This document shows positions 44,579 through 53,809 of a stretch of 64,000 nucleotides of DNA, piece by piece; position 1 is the first letter of the stretch, and each line of letters starts with the position of its first letter. The DNA is taken from positions 3,162,001-3,226,000 of the forward strand of contig NZ_JAKWJU010000002.1 of NCBI RefSeq assembly GCF_022524345.1, written 5' to 3'. The position numbers and the translations under genes were made by a program. The stretch is from Streptomyces marispadix. GTDB taxonomy: Bacteria > Actinomycetota > Actinomycetes > Streptomycetales > Streptomycetaceae. A model generated the notes under the pieces. The model was not told the origin of the DNA and made no database searches. It saw only the letters and a program-made list of their open reading frames with translations.

Positions 44579-45148
44579 CTACAGGTACGGGCCGCCGGAG
44601 CGGGCGGAGCGTCCCGGCTCCTCGTCGCCGAGGGTGCCGTCCTCGGGCAGCGTGCCCGGAGGCAGCGCCCTGCGCATCTGCTCAAGCTGTGCGCGCGCCG
44701 CCATCTGCTGCGCGAAGAGCGCCGTCTGGATGCCGTGGAAGAGACCTTCGAGCCAGCCCACGAGCTGTGCCTGCGCGATGCGCAGCTCGGCGTCGGTGGG
44801 GACCGTGTCGTCGGTGAAGGGCAGCGAGAGCCGCTCCAACTCCTCGATCAGCTCGGGAGCGAGGCCGTCCTCCAGCTCCTTGATCGAGCTGGTGTGGATC
44901 TCCTTGAGCCGTACGCGGCTCGCCTCGTCCAGCGGAGCCGACTTCACCTCTTCGAGAAGCTGCTTGATCATGCTGCCGATGCGCATGACCTTCGCGGGCT
45001 GCTCGACCATGTCCGTGACGGGAACCTCAGCCTGCTCGTCGCCGTCGCCGGCGGCCTTGGAGTCGGCGCTGCCGAGAGCCATGCCGTCCGGTCCCACCAC
45101 CAGGACGTGCTGGCTCTCCTTCGGCCGTTCGTTGCTCGGCTGTGTCAT
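44579..45148 (-). CDS. bpa: Bacterial proteasome activator (Bpa, ATP-independent)
   Basis: About 189 aa. PAKVMRIGSMIKQLLEEVKSAPLDEASRVRLKEIHTSSIKELEDGLAPELIEELERL and DAELRIAQAQLVGWLEGLFHGIQTALFAQQMAAR are the conserved helical body of the actinobacterial Bpa/PafE family. The C-terminus ends GGPYL, matching the hydrophobic-Tyr-X tail that docks into the 20S proteasome alpha ring. It forms a dodecameric ring that feeds unfolded proteins into the proteasome without ATP. The ATG at 45148 has GGAGG only one base upstream; a GTG at 45163 is an alternative start. Confidence 0.9.
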   Translation of the reverse strand: MTQPSNERPKESQHVLVVGPDGMALGSADSKAAGDGDEQAEVPVTDMVEQPAKVMRIGSMIKQLLEEVKSAPLDEASRVRLKEIHTSSIKELEDGLAPELIEELERLSLPFTDDTVPTDAELRIAQAQLVGWLEGLFHGIQTALFAQQMAARAQLEQMRRALPPGTLPEDGTLGDEEPGRSARSGGPYL

Positions 45149-45281
45149 GCCTCCATTCTGCACTCACGGTCCGGCCACCCGTCCGCCGAGTCCGGTTCAT
45201 CGGCGGGAAGCGGAGGGGGCGGGGGGACGCCGGGAGATCGCAGGGGCGGTCCGGGAGCGGCCGGCTCGTGACCGGACCGCG

Positions 45282-46025
45282 TCAGGTGTGCCTCAACCGC
45301 AGGGCGATCAGGGCGAGTCCGAGTCCGATCAGCGTCAGTCCGGCGCCGAAGGGCAGCACAGGGGACACCTGGCCCGTGGCGGCGGTCGTGGGAGCGCCCT
45401 CCGAGACGGAATCCCCGCCGGGGGATGCGGGTCCGGGCTGTTCGGTCTCGTAGAGGTCCTGGGTGCCGAAGGCCCCGGACATGTCACCGGATACGTCGCC
45501 CGGGCCCGCCTCTGAACCCCCGGCTGAGCCCTCGGCCGTGCCCTCGGCCGTGCCCTCGGCGGCATCCGATCCGGAACCGTCGTCCGCGCCGCCCTTCTCG
45601 CTGCCGCCGATCCCGTCGTCCTCACGTGGCCCGTCGCCGTCGTGCGCACCCCGGGCGTCCCGTGCCGCCGGGGCGGAGGGGGACGGCCGTAGCTGCACGG
45701 CGGCGCGCACAGCCGCAGGCACGGACGTGTGCACGGTCGTACGCGTGGCGGGGTGCACAGCGGGGTGCACTGCGGGGTGCACTGCGGGGTGCACAGCGGT
45801 GTGCGAAGTGCCGTGCGTACGGGGCGACTTCGCGTCCGCTCCGTCCGTAGCGCTGATCACGGCCGTGCCCATCGGCCCGTCGTGGCGTGCGTCGTCGCGT
45901 GCCTCGGCACCGGGTGCGGCGCCGGTGAGTACGGCGGCCAGCAACGCGGCCACGCACGGCGTCGCCGCGGTCGCGCGGAGTGTACGGGGGTGGGTGGGAA
46001 CGAGGGTGTGGCGTCTGTGCCGCAC
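45282..46025 (-). CDS. Exported repeat-containing protein with C-terminal membrane anchor
   Basis: About 247 aa. A signal-like N-terminus (TAATPCVAALLAAVLTGAAPGAEA) is followed by a disordered region with tandem AVHP units (12-nt repeats at 45748-45795), AEGTAEGTAEGS repeats and a Gly/Asp/Glu-rich tract. It ends in a helix (PVLPFGAGLTLIGLGLALIALRLRHT) with a basic tail and no LPXTG motif. The GTG at 46025 has an excellent GGGAGGG. I recognise no domain. It probably sits in the envelope as a stalk or spacer. Confidence 0.7.
   Translation of the reverse strand: MRHRRHTLVPTHPRTLRATAATPCVAALLAAVLTGAAPGAEARDDARHDGPMGTAVISATDGADAKSPRTHGTSHTAVHPAVHPAVHPAVHPATRTTVHTSVPAAVRAAVQLRPSPSAPAARDARGAHDGDGPREDDGIGGSEKGGADDGSGSDAAEGTAEGTAEGSAGGSEAGPGDVSGDMSGAFGTQDLYETEQPGPASPGGDSVSEGAPTTAATGQVSPVLPFGAGLTLIGLGLALIALRLRHT
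45748..45795. repeat. Four-unit 12-nt tandem repeat coding AVHP units
   Basis: GCGGGGTGCACA/T units start at 45748, 45760, 45772 and 45784, followed by one degenerate unit. On the minus strand they code Ala-Val-His-Pro repeats in the exported protein. Confidence 0.85.
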
Positions 46026-46126
46026 GGCAGAGACCCTCCCGTTGCGGATCGTCCAATAATGCAATCAGCGTTACATGGTTGGACAAAACCGGCATCCGGA
46101 AGGGTCTGTTCGGCCGTGGCTGGGCG

Positions 46127-47125
46127 CTAAGGAGTGAGCAGGATCTTTCCCACGTGTGCGCTCTCCTCCATCGCACGGTGGGCGTCCGCGGCACGGCTCA
46201 TCGGAACGGTGCTGTCGACGACCGGGCGCACCCTGCCGTCGGAGACCAGCGGCCACACATGTTCCTTCACGGCCGCTACGATCGCCGCCTTCTCCGCCGC
46301 CGGACGGGCCCGCAGCGAAGTCGCCGTCACGGCGGCCCGCTTGGCCAGCAGCGCGCCGAGGTTCAACTCGCCCTTGCGGCCGCCCTGTAGGCCGATGATC
46401 GCGAGACGGCCGTTGACCGCGAGCGCCTTGATGTTCTGCTCCAGGTACTTGGCGCCGATGATGTCGAGGATGACGTCCGCGCCCTGGCCGTCCGTTCCCG
46501 CGCGTACGGCCTCCACGAAGTCCTGCTCGCGGTAGTTGATCAGGATGTCCGCGCCCAGTTCCGCACAGCGGTCCAGCTTCTCCTTGCTGCCCGCGGTGAC
46601 GGCGACCTTCGCGCCGACAGCCTTCGCGAGCTGGATCGCCATGGTGCCGATGCCGCTTCCGCCGCCGTGGATCAGCAGCGTCTCGCCGGGGCGCAGATGC
46701 GCCACCATGAAGACGTTCGACCAGATGGTGCTGGTCACTTCGGGAAGCGAAGCGGCCGTCCGCAGGTCGATGCCCTGTGGTACGGGCAGCAGTTGACCGG
46801 TGGGGACGGCGACCTGCTCGGCGTAGCCTCCGCCGCCCAGCAGCGCGCAGACCTCGTCGCCCACGGCCCATGTGTTCACGCCGGGACCGAGCGCCGAGAT
46901 GCGGCCCGAGCATTCGAGGCCGGGGTAGGGGGAGGCGCCGGGCGGCGGATCGTAGAAGCCCTGCCGTTGGAGGATGTCGGCACGGTTGACGGCGCTCGCC
47001 GCGACCTCGACCAGCACCTCGCCCTCGCCTGGTTCGGGGACGGGGACCTCGGCCCAGACGAGGGCCTCGGGCCCGCCTGGTTCGGAGACGGTGACCGCGT
47101 GCATCGTGGAGTTGGACGTACCCAT
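46127..47125 (-). CDS. NAD(P)H-quinone oxidoreductase, PIG3 (TP53I3)-like
   Basis: About 332 aa, medium-chain dehydrogenase without zinc. N-terminal VEVAASAVNRADILQRQGFYDPPPGASPYPGLECSG is diagnostic of the PIG3-type quinone oxidoreductases. The cofactor motif is LLIHGGGSGIGTMAIQLAKAVGAKVAVTAGS, and VILDIIGAKYLEQNIKALAVNGRLAIIGLQGG follows. It reduces quinones with NADPH. The ATG at 47125 has GGAG upstream at long spacing; an ATG 7 codons later is possible. Confidence 0.92.
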   Translation of the reverse strand: MGTSNSTMHAVTVSEPGGPEALVWAEVPVPEPGEGEVLVEVAASAVNRADILQRQGFYDPPPGASPYPGLECSGRISALGPGVNTWAVGDEVCALLGGGGYAEQVAVPTGQLLPVPQGIDLRTAASLPEVTSTIWSNVFMVAHLRPGETLLIHGGGSGIGTMAIQLAKAVGAKVAVTAGSKEKLDRCAELGADILINYREQDFVEAVRAGTDGQGADVILDIIGAKYLEQNIKALAVNGRLAIIGLQGGRKGELNLGALLAKRAAVTATSLRARPAAEKAAIVAAVKEHVWPLVSDGRVRPVVDSTVPMSRAADAHRAMEESAHVGKILLTP

Positions 47126-47402
47126 GGGGCCGACGCTACTCCGAGGGTCCGCCGCTACGGCACCGCCCCGCGCGGTCGTATCACCGGCTCGCCCGTACGC
47201 CGGGCCTCGTGCTGTGTGCCCAACTCACGGGCGTACGGGCCGTTTCGGGCAGCGGACGTACGACGGCGCGGGCGGCGCCCGCTGTGCGGTGCGGCCCAAC
47301 TGTCCATGCTGGGAGGGCGGATGGCGTGCGGTGCCGCGGTGCTCATGCTGCGACGCTCGGGTGCCGCCGCGCTCGGGTGCTGCGGCGCTGCGCGGCCGCC
47401 GG

Positions 47403-48697
47403 TCAGCGGCCGGGACCGCGTTCGTGGCGCCAGAAGCCCACCGTGCCGGGTCCCCCTCGTCCACCGGGCACGCGCGAGCCGCCCCCTCCGCCGGGTCCGC
47501 GGAGCCCGCCACCGCCGTCGAGACCGCCGCCGAGTCCGTCCGGCCCCTCGTCGTCCGTACCGTCCGGGTCGCCGAAGGTGCCGCCGCCCCTCGCGCCCGT
47601 GTGCGTGGGGTCGGTGCTGCCCAGGGACCCTCCGCCGGAGTCGTTGCGCGAGTTGTCCGCGCCCGCGAGCGTCGCCGCGGAGCGCTGGATCACCACGACG
47701 CGGTCCGTGGACTGGAGCGGATCGGCCTGCGGATCGTCGTATCCCAGCAGCCGGTGCCCCCTTACGACCGTGACGACCAGGTCCTTGCACTCCCGGGGCG
47801 GACGCCCCGCCTCCGCCTTGGTGACGGGCCGTTCGGTGAGGCTGAGTCCCGAACCCTGCTGGATGAGGTCCTCCATCACCGAACTCGCGTTGGGGCTGAG
47901 GACGGAGAGACCGAGGAGACGTCCTGCGGCGCTCGCGCTGGTGATCACGGCGTCGGCCCCGGACTGGCGCAGCAGCGGTACGTTCTCCTCCTCCCGTACG
48001 GCGGCGACGATCTTCAGCCGCGGCGGTTGATCTGCCGTGCGGTGAGCGTGACCAGCACCGCCGTGTCGTCGCGCTGCGTGGAGATCACGATCTGCTTCGC
48101 CCTGCGGACCTCGGCGCGGGCGAGCACGTCGCTGCGGGTGGCGTCGCCGACGACGCTCACATAGCCCTCGTCGTTGGCGGCCTTCGCGACGTGGTGGTTC
48201 GGGTCGACGACCACGATCCGGTCCCGGCGTACGCCTGTGGACAGCAGGGTCTGCGCTGCCGAGCGGCCCTTCGTGCCGAAGCCGACGACGACGGTGTGGT
48301 CACGCAACTGGGACCTCCAGCGGGCGAGGCGCCACTGCTCGCGGGTGCGGTCGGTGAGCGCTTCGAGAGTGGTGCCGATGAGGATGATCAGGAAGAGGAT
48401 GCGCAGCGGCGTCACGAGCAGGATGTTCGCGATGCGTGCGCTGTCGCTCGCGGGTGCGATGTCGCCGTATCCGGTGGTGGAGAGGGTGACGGTCGTGTAG
48501 TAGACGGCGTCGAGGAAGGAGACCGTCTCGTCTGCGTTGTCCCGGTAGCCGTCGCGGTCGAGGTAGACGATCAGCACCGTCGTCACCAGGACGAGCAGCG
48601 CCGCGAGAAGACGCCGTCCGACCTGGAGTTGGGGGCTGACCTCGGAACGCGGCAGCAGGATGCGGTAGCGGTCGCTGGTCTGGGACACCGCTCTCAC
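47403..48697 (-). pseudogene. Potassium channel with TrkA-N (RCK) domain, frameshifted
   Basis: The GTG at 48697 overlaps the moeA stop. Frame 1 encodes a two-helix channel with the selectivity filter in TTVTLSTTGYGDIAP, then a TrkA-N Rossmann domain (HTVVVGFGTKGRSAAQTLL, VVGDATRSDVLARAEV). It stops at TARQINRRG near 48014. Frame 2 continues with KIVAAVREEENVPLLRQSGADAVITSASAAGRLLGLSV and a TrkA-C-like region, then a Gly-rich tail. One missing base, or two extra bases, in the GC-rich stretch 48005-48030 restores a single ~430-aa protein. Sequencing error is the likeliest cause; true loss of the C-terminal ligand-sensing part is the alternative. Confidence 0.8.
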
Positions 48698-50211
48698 CAG
48701 GCGAACCAGGGCAGCGGCAGCACCTGTACGTCGGTGCCCGCGCGGACCCCGCCGGGCGGTACGACGGCCAGGGCCGTGGCGGTGGCCACCCCGCGGAGCA
48801 TCGCGGGGCCGTTGTAGCGCAGGGTCCGGGCACGCGACCTGGTGTCCGCCTCGGCGGTCGAGAACGCGACGGGCACCAGCCGGGTGTCACGGGGATGCCC
48901 CTGGACGTCGTCCGTGAGGAGCGCGAACGCCCCGCGCGCCGTGGGCAGTCCGGCGAGCGTGCGGATCAGCGGCGCCGCGAGGGTCACCAGGCCGGAGAGG
49001 GCCGCGAGGGGGTTGCCGGGCAGACCCACCAGATGCGGGCCGCCGCCTTCCGCACCGTGGCGGCGCGGCAGGCGGGCCAGCAGCATGGGGTGGCCCGGCC
49101 GTACCCGTACGCCCTCGATGAGGAGACGCGCACCGACCCTGGCCAGCGTGGGACGCAGATGGTCGACGGGCCCGCGGGCCGTGCCGCCCGTGGTGACGAG
49201 CAGATCGGCGGTGGTCGTGGCCACGGCCTCGTGCAGTGCTTCCGCGTCGTCGCCGAGGCGCCGGGTGACGATCACGTCGGCGCCCAGCTCCGAGAGCCAC
49301 GGCGCGAGGGCCGGGCCGAGGGCGTCGCGGATACGCCCGTCACGTGGCACGCCGCGATGCAGCAACTCGTCGCCCAGCACGAGGACTTCGGCACGCGGCC
49401 GAGCGGCGACGGTCAGCCGGTCGTAGCCCGCGGCGGCGGCGAGGCCCAGCACGGGCGGCGTGACCTGCGTGCCCGCGGGCAGCAGACGGTCTCCCGAACG
49501 GCACTCCTGGCCCCGCGGCCGGATGTCCGTACCGGGCTGTGGGCGGTGGGCCGTACGCAGCCGGGTGCCGTCCGTCTCGCCGTACTCGTAGCGCAGCACC
49601 GCGCTCGCGCCCGGGGGGATACGGGCGCCCGTGGCGATGGGCACGGCACGGCCGTCGGGCAGCGGGCCCGGCTCGGACGTGGCGCCCGCGAGGACGCCCG
49701 CGGACGCGGGGTCTTCGGGAAGCGTCCAGGGGCCGGGGCCGGAGACGGCCCAGCCGTCCATGGCGGAGGTGTCGAAGGACGGCAGGTCCGTGAGGGCGTC
49801 GAGCGGGGCGTCGAGGGTGTGGTTCAGCGCCTCGTCGAGGGGGAGGGCGCGGGAGGGGAGGCGGCCCGCGGCCCGTGCGGCGAAGTCACGGGCGTCGGGC
49901 CAGGGGACGTCGTGGGCGTGGGACTGCGACGGTTCCTCACGGGCACCGCGGTGGCCGGCGTCGCGGCTCGTGCGGGGCGACAGCCAGTCAGGTGCGGCGA
50001 GTTCGTCGTCGCCGTGCTGTACGGACGGGGCGTCGCGGTGGGCGCCGTCGCCTGTCCCCTCACGGCCGGCGGCGGAGGCGCGGGGCCGCGGGGGCTCGCC
50101 GCTCTCCGGGGTCCCGGAGGCGCCGTGGCCGCCGCCGGTGCGGCGCATGGCCGCTGCCGCCGAGCCGTTGGCCAGTGCGACGGCCTCGTCGAGTTCGTCG
50201 GCGCCGCTCAT
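48694..50211 (-). CDS. Molybdopterin molybdotransferase, MoeA-like
   Basis: About 505 aa, longer than typical MoeA (about 400). The first ~95 residues are low-complexity and unconserved. The core shows FDTSAMDGWAVSG, PIATGARIPPGASAVLRYE, DIRPRGQECRSGDRLLPAG, VLVLGDELLHRG, LLVTTGGTARGPVDHLRP, VRPGHPMLLARLP and LVGLPGNPLAALSGLVTLAAPLIR. Family role: inserts molybdate into adenylylated molybdopterin. The start overlaps the stop of the mobA-like gene (ATGA), and its own stop overlaps the channel gene start. Confidence 0.9.
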   Translation of the reverse strand: MSGADELDEAVALANGSAAAAMRRTGGGHGASGTPESGEPPRPRASAAGREGTGDGAHRDAPSVQHGDDELAAPDWLSPRTSRDAGHRGAREEPSQSHAHDVPWPDARDFAARAAGRLPSRALPLDEALNHTLDAPLDALTDLPSFDTSAMDGWAVSGPGPWTLPEDPASAGVLAGATSEPGPLPDGRAVPIATGARIPPGASAVLRYEYGETDGTRLRTAHRPQPGTDIRPRGQECRSGDRLLPAGTQVTPPVLGLAAAAGYDRLTVAARPRAEVLVLGDELLHRGVPRDGRIRDALGPALAPWLSELGADVIVTRRLGDDAEALHEAVATTTADLLVTTGGTARGPVDHLRPTLARVGARLLIEGVRVRPGHPMLLARLPRRHGAEGGGPHLVGLPGNPLAALSGLVTLAAPLIRTLAGLPTARGAFALLTDDVQGHPRDTRLVPVAFSTAEADTRSRARTLRYNGPAMLRGVATATALAVVPPGGVRAGTDVQVLPLPWFAW

Positions 50212-51287
50212 CGGCCGTCGCCCTGCTCCTCGCCGGGCTGCTCACCGCCCGTGGTCTCCCGGCCGGTCGCCTCCTCGCTCTCTGCGGCCCAACGTGCCGC
50301 CAGCCGGGACGCCTTGGCGGCGGCCTCGGCGACCTGCTCGGGGGAGCCGCCCCGCTGGGCGGCAGCGTAACCGACGAGGAACGTCGTCAGCGGCGCGGCG
50401 GGACGCGCGACACCGTGTGCGGCGTCCCGCGCCAGGTCGAGGAGTACGGCCGTGTCGACGTCGAGCTGCTCGATGCCGAGTTCGGCCTTCACTGCGGCCA
50501 TCCATTCGTCCAGCACGGTGTCATGCTCCCTGATACGGGCCCTCGCGGCGGCGACGTCTTCCCAGGTGTCACAGTCGAGCGCATCGGACGCCGTCGTCCG
50601 GCCGCCGACTGCGACGTCGATTCGCTGAAGTCTCAGCTCAGGAAGGATCAGCCGCAAGGGGAGGCTCGTGAGGCTTCCGTATTCGGTACGCAGCAGGGCC
50701 AGTTCACGGCGCAGCGAATCGGTGCGGTAGGCGGCGAGAAGCGGCTGGTCACGGCCGTCGTTCACGATCGCGCCGTCGAAGTCTGCGTCGTTGTCGAAGG
50801 AGTTGTCGAAGGCGCTGTCGGTGGCGGCGTCGGCGTGGGTCTCGTTCGCGTGGTCGTCGGCGGCCTTGCCGCCGTGCGCGCCGGTGCCCCCCTCCGGGCC
50901 CGAGCCCGCCGCGTCCAGCAGCGCCCGTACCGTCTCCGGGCGCAGAAACGGCAGATCCGCGGAGAGGACCAGCACCGCGGGAGCGGTGACGGGGCCCAGG
51001 CCCGCGTCTAGCGCGGCGAGCGGCCCCGCGCCCGGCGGGTCCTCACGGACCCAGGCGACCGGGCGCCTCGTGGGCCTTCGCGGACCGACGACGACCGTGG
51101 TGGACGCGTCGGCGCACACGGACAGCACGCGGTCCAGCAGGGTGCGGGCGCCGACCGTCAGGGACGGCTTGTCCGTGCCGCCGAGGCGCCTGGCGCCGCC
51201 GCCCGCGAGGACGACGGCGTCATAGGTACGGGCGCTGCCGTGGGCGTCCTCGTGGGCGTGCGTATGCGCGTGGGCGTCTGAGGTCAC
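50208..51287 (-). CDS. MobA-like nucleotidyltransferase fused to a DUF6457-like domain
   Basis: About 359 aa. A His-rich N-terminus (HAHTHAHEDAHG) leads into the nucleotidyltransferase motif VVLAGGGARRLGGTDKPSLTVGARTLLDRVL, then VLVLSADLPFLRPETV and QPLLAAYRTDSLRREL. MobA-type enzymes attach GMP to molybdenum cofactor. An acidic insertion (FDNSFDNDADFDGA) interrupts the domain. The C-terminal ~90 residues (LDEWMAAVKAELGIEQLDVDTAVLLDLARDAAHGVARPAAPLTTFLVGYAAAQRGG) match a small actinobacterial domain I know as DUF6457. The GTG start lies 3 nt from the E2 stop. Confidence 0.87.
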   Translation of the reverse strand: MTSDAHAHTHAHEDAHGSARTYDAVVLAGGGARRLGGTDKPSLTVGARTLLDRVLSVCADASTTVVVGPRRPTRRPVAWVREDPPGAGPLAALDAGLGPVTAPAVLVLSADLPFLRPETVRALLDAAGSGPEGGTGAHGGKAADDHANETHADAATDSAFDNSFDNDADFDGAIVNDGRDQPLLAAYRTDSLRRELALLRTEYGSLTSLPLRLILPELRLQRIDVAVGGRTTASDALDCDTWEDVAAARARIREHDTVLDEWMAAVKAELGIEQLDVDTAVLLDLARDAAHGVARPAAPLTTFLVGYAAAQRGGSPEQVAEAAAKASRLAARWAAESEEATGRETTGGEQPGEEQGDGR

Positions 51288-51290
51288 GCC

Positions 51291-52727
51291 CTAGAGCGTA
51301 CGGAGCAGCACCGCCGGCTGTTCCACGCAGTCCGCGACATGGCGCAGGAAGCCGCCCGCCGTACCGCCGTCGCACACCCTGTGGTCGAAGGTGAAGGAGA
51401 GCTGCACGACCCGGCGCACGCTGAGCTGCCCCTCGTGGACCCAGGGCTTCTCGGCGATGCGGCCGACGCCGAGCATCGCCGCCTCGGGGTGGTTGATGAT
51501 CGGGGTCGAGCCGTCGACGCCGAAGACGCCGTAGTTGTTGAGCGTGAAGGTGCCGCCGGTCATGTCGGACGGCTTGAGATCGCCGGTGCGGGCCGACTCG
51601 GTGAGCCGCGCCAGCTCCTCGCCGAGCCCGGCCGTGTCGAGCGTGTGCGCGTCCCGTACGACCGGGACCACCAGCCCCCTGGGGGTCTGCGCTGCGAACC
51701 CGAGATGGACCCCGGAGTGGCGCACCACCTCGCGGGCCTCGGTGTCGACCGTCGCGTTCAGCTCGGGGAAGCGTGCGAGCGCGGCCGTGCAGATACGCGC
51801 GAGAAGCGCCAGCAGCGAGATCCTGGCGGCGCCGTTCGCCTCCGCGTGTGCGTTCATCGCCCGCCGGGCGGCGAGGAGTTCGGTGGCGTCGGCGTCCACC
51901 CAGCAGGTGGCGTCGGGGATCTCGCGGCGGCTGCGGGAGAGCTTGTCGGCGACGGTGCCGCGGAATCCGGTCAGCGGAATGCGCACCTCGGTCCCGCCCT
52001 CGGTCCCGGCGCCCGTGACCGGCGGCGCAGCCGTGCTCCCGGAAGCCGGCCGGTCCTCCGGCGCCAGCCCTGCCTTCTCCGTAAGGGAGCGCGCGGCACG
52101 CTCGACGTCGGCACGGAGGATCAGGCCGTCCGGGCCGCTGCCGTCGACCGCCCGCAGATCGAGGTCGTGCTCGCGGGCGATGCGCCGCACCAGCGGGGAG
52201 ATGACGGCGACCGGCCCCTGCTCCGCCGCCCTGGGAGGCGGAGGCGGAGCAGGGGCCGGGGGGACCGGCGCGCCGAAACCGTCGACGGGGCGGGAGCGTC
52301 GACGGCGGCCCGCCGGGGCACCGGTGCCGTACCCGACCAGTACGTTGCCCGAACTCTCGGCGGCGGGACGGGAGTTCGCGGGGGCCGCGACGCGAGTGCC
52401 GTCGGCTCCGTCCACGGCTCCCTCCACGGCGCTGCCCGCTTCGTCATGGGACGGGGCAGCGGAGCCCGCGTCCTCCTGCGACGCCCCCACGGCCACCGTC
52501 AGCAGCGGCGCGCCGACCGGGATCTCCGCGCCCTCCTCGCCGTAGCGGGCGGTGACGACACCGCCGTACGGGCAGGGCACGTCGACGAGCGCCTTGGCCG
52601 TCTCGACCTCGACGACGGGCTGGTCCACCGCCACCACGTCGCCCACGGCCACCATCCACCGCACGACCGTCGCCTCGGTCAGCCCCTCTCCCAGGTCGGG
52701 GAGTGTGAACTCCCGTACGGAGGCCAT
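51291..52727 (-). CDS. 2-oxoacid dehydrogenase E2 acyltransferase (bkd type)
   Basis: About 478 aa. Lipoyl domain with the modified Lys in VEVETAKALVDVPCPYGG; a long Ala/Pro linker; a peripheral subunit-binding domain (VISPLVRRIAREHDLDLRAVDGSGPDGLILRADVERA); and the catalytic core with GGTFTLNNYGVFGVDG and DHRVCDGGTAGGF (His and Asp of the active site). Takes the acyl group from E1 to CoA. ATG overlaps the E1beta stop (TGATG). With E1alpha and E1beta it forms a branched-chain-type 2-oxoacid dehydrogenase; E3 is elsewhere. Confidence 0.93.
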   Translation of the reverse strand: MASVREFTLPDLGEGLTEATVVRWMVAVGDVVAVDQPVVEVETAKALVDVPCPYGGVVTARYGEEGAEIPVGAPLLTVAVGASQEDAGSAAPSHDEAGSAVEGAVDGADGTRVAAPANSRPAAESSGNVLVGYGTGAPAGRRRRSRPVDGFGAPVPPAPAPPPPPRAAEQGPVAVISPLVRRIAREHDLDLRAVDGSGPDGLILRADVERAARSLTEKAGLAPEDRPASGSTAAPPVTGAGTEGGTEVRIPLTGFRGTVADKLSRSRREIPDATCWVDADATELLAARRAMNAHAEANGAARISLLALLARICTAALARFPELNATVDTEAREVVRHSGVHLGFAAQTPRGLVVPVVRDAHTLDTAGLGEELARLTESARTGDLKPSDMTGGTFTLNNYGVFGVDGSTPIINHPEAAMLGVGRIAEKPWVHEGQLSVRRVVQLSFTFDHRVCDGGTAGGFLRHVADCVEQPAVLLRTL

Positions 52728-53809
52728 CAGTTCACCCCTCCCCCGGCGTCCTGCGCACGCCATTCGCTCTCCCACTGGAGCCTCGACACGGCGTCCAGTA
52801 CCCGGTCCACGTCGGGCAGATGGTGCCGCTCCAGCATCGGCGGCGGATACGGGATGTCGAAGCCGGAGACCCTCAGCACAGGGGCCTCCAGATAGTGGAA
52901 GCAGCGTTCGCTCACCCTCGCGGCGATCTCCGCGCCCGGCCCGGCGAAGCCCGCCGACTCGTGCACCACGACGGCCCGGCCCGTACGGCGCACCGACGCC
53001 ACGACCGTCTCCTCGTCGAACGGCACCAGCGAACGCAGATCCACCACCTCCAGCTCCAGGCCCTCGTCGCGCGCCGCCGCCTCCGCGGCGTCCATGCAGA
53101 CCGGCAGGGACGGGCCGTAGGTGATCAGCGTCGCCGAGGTGCCGGGGCGCCGGACGGCCGCGCGGCCGATCTCCGGCACCTCCTCCGGCTGCTCGGGCGA
53201 CCAGTCCGCCTTCCCCCAGTACAGCCGCTTCGGCTCCAGGAAGATCACGGGGTCGTCGCTCGCGATCGACCGGCGCAGCAGCCCGTACGCGTCGGCGACG
53301 GTCGCCGGGGTGACGACGTGCAGTCCGGGCGTGGCCATGTAGTACGCCTCGGAGGAGTCGCTGTGGTGCTCGACGCCGCCGATGCCGCCGCCGTAGGGCA
53401 CACGGACCGTGAGCGGCATCGGCAGCGACCCGCGAGTGCGGTTGCGCATACGCGAGATGTGCGAGACGAGCTGCTCGAACCCCGGGTAGGCGAAGGCGTC
53501 GAACTGCATCTCCACCACGGGCCGCAGCCCGTACATCGCCATGCCCACGGCGGTGCCGAGGATGCCCGCCTCGGCGAGCGGGGTGTCGGTGCAACGGTCC
53601 TCGCCGAACTCCTTCGTCAGGCCGTCCGTCACACGGAAGACCCCGCCGAGGGTCCCCACGTCCTCACCGAAGACGTGGACGGACGGATCGGCGGCGAGGG
53701 AGTCGCGCAGCGCGCGGTTGAGGGCCTGCGCCATCGTGGACTGTTTGCGTGCCTGCTCCCGTGGCGGCTGCGCGCCGGATTCAACGGAAGTGCCGGTCGC
53801 CGTGCTCAT
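52727..53809 (-). CDS. 2-oxoacid dehydrogenase E1 beta subunit (bkd type)
   Basis: About 360 aa. Transketolase pyrimidine domain: AQALNRALRDSLAADPSVHVFGEDVGTLGGVFRVTDGL, FGEDRCTDTPLAEAGILGTAVGMAMYGLRPVVEMQFDAFAYPGFEQLVSH and RVPYGGGIGGVEHHSDSSEAYYMATPGLHVVTPA; C-terminal domain with VVDLRSLVPFDEETV. The ATG overlaps the E1alpha stop (ATGA). It completes the thiamin-diphosphate site with E1alpha and decarboxylates 2-oxo acids such as those from Val, Leu and Ile. Confidence 0.94.
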   Translation of the reverse strand: MSTATGTSVESGAQPPREQARKQSTMAQALNRALRDSLAADPSVHVFGEDVGTLGGVFRVTDGLTKEFGEDRCTDTPLAEAGILGTAVGMAMYGLRPVVEMQFDAFAYPGFEQLVSHISRMRNRTRGSLPMPLTVRVPYGGGIGGVEHHSDSSEAYYMATPGLHVVTPATVADAYGLLRRSIASDDPVIFLEPKRLYWGKADWSPEQPEEVPEIGRAAVRRPGTSATLITYGPSLPVCMDAAEAAARDEGLELEVVDLRSLVPFDEETVVASVRRTGRAVVVHESAGFAGPGAEIAARVSERCFHYLEAPVLRVSGFDIPYPPPMLERHHLPDVDRVLDAVSRLQWESEWRAQDAGGGVN

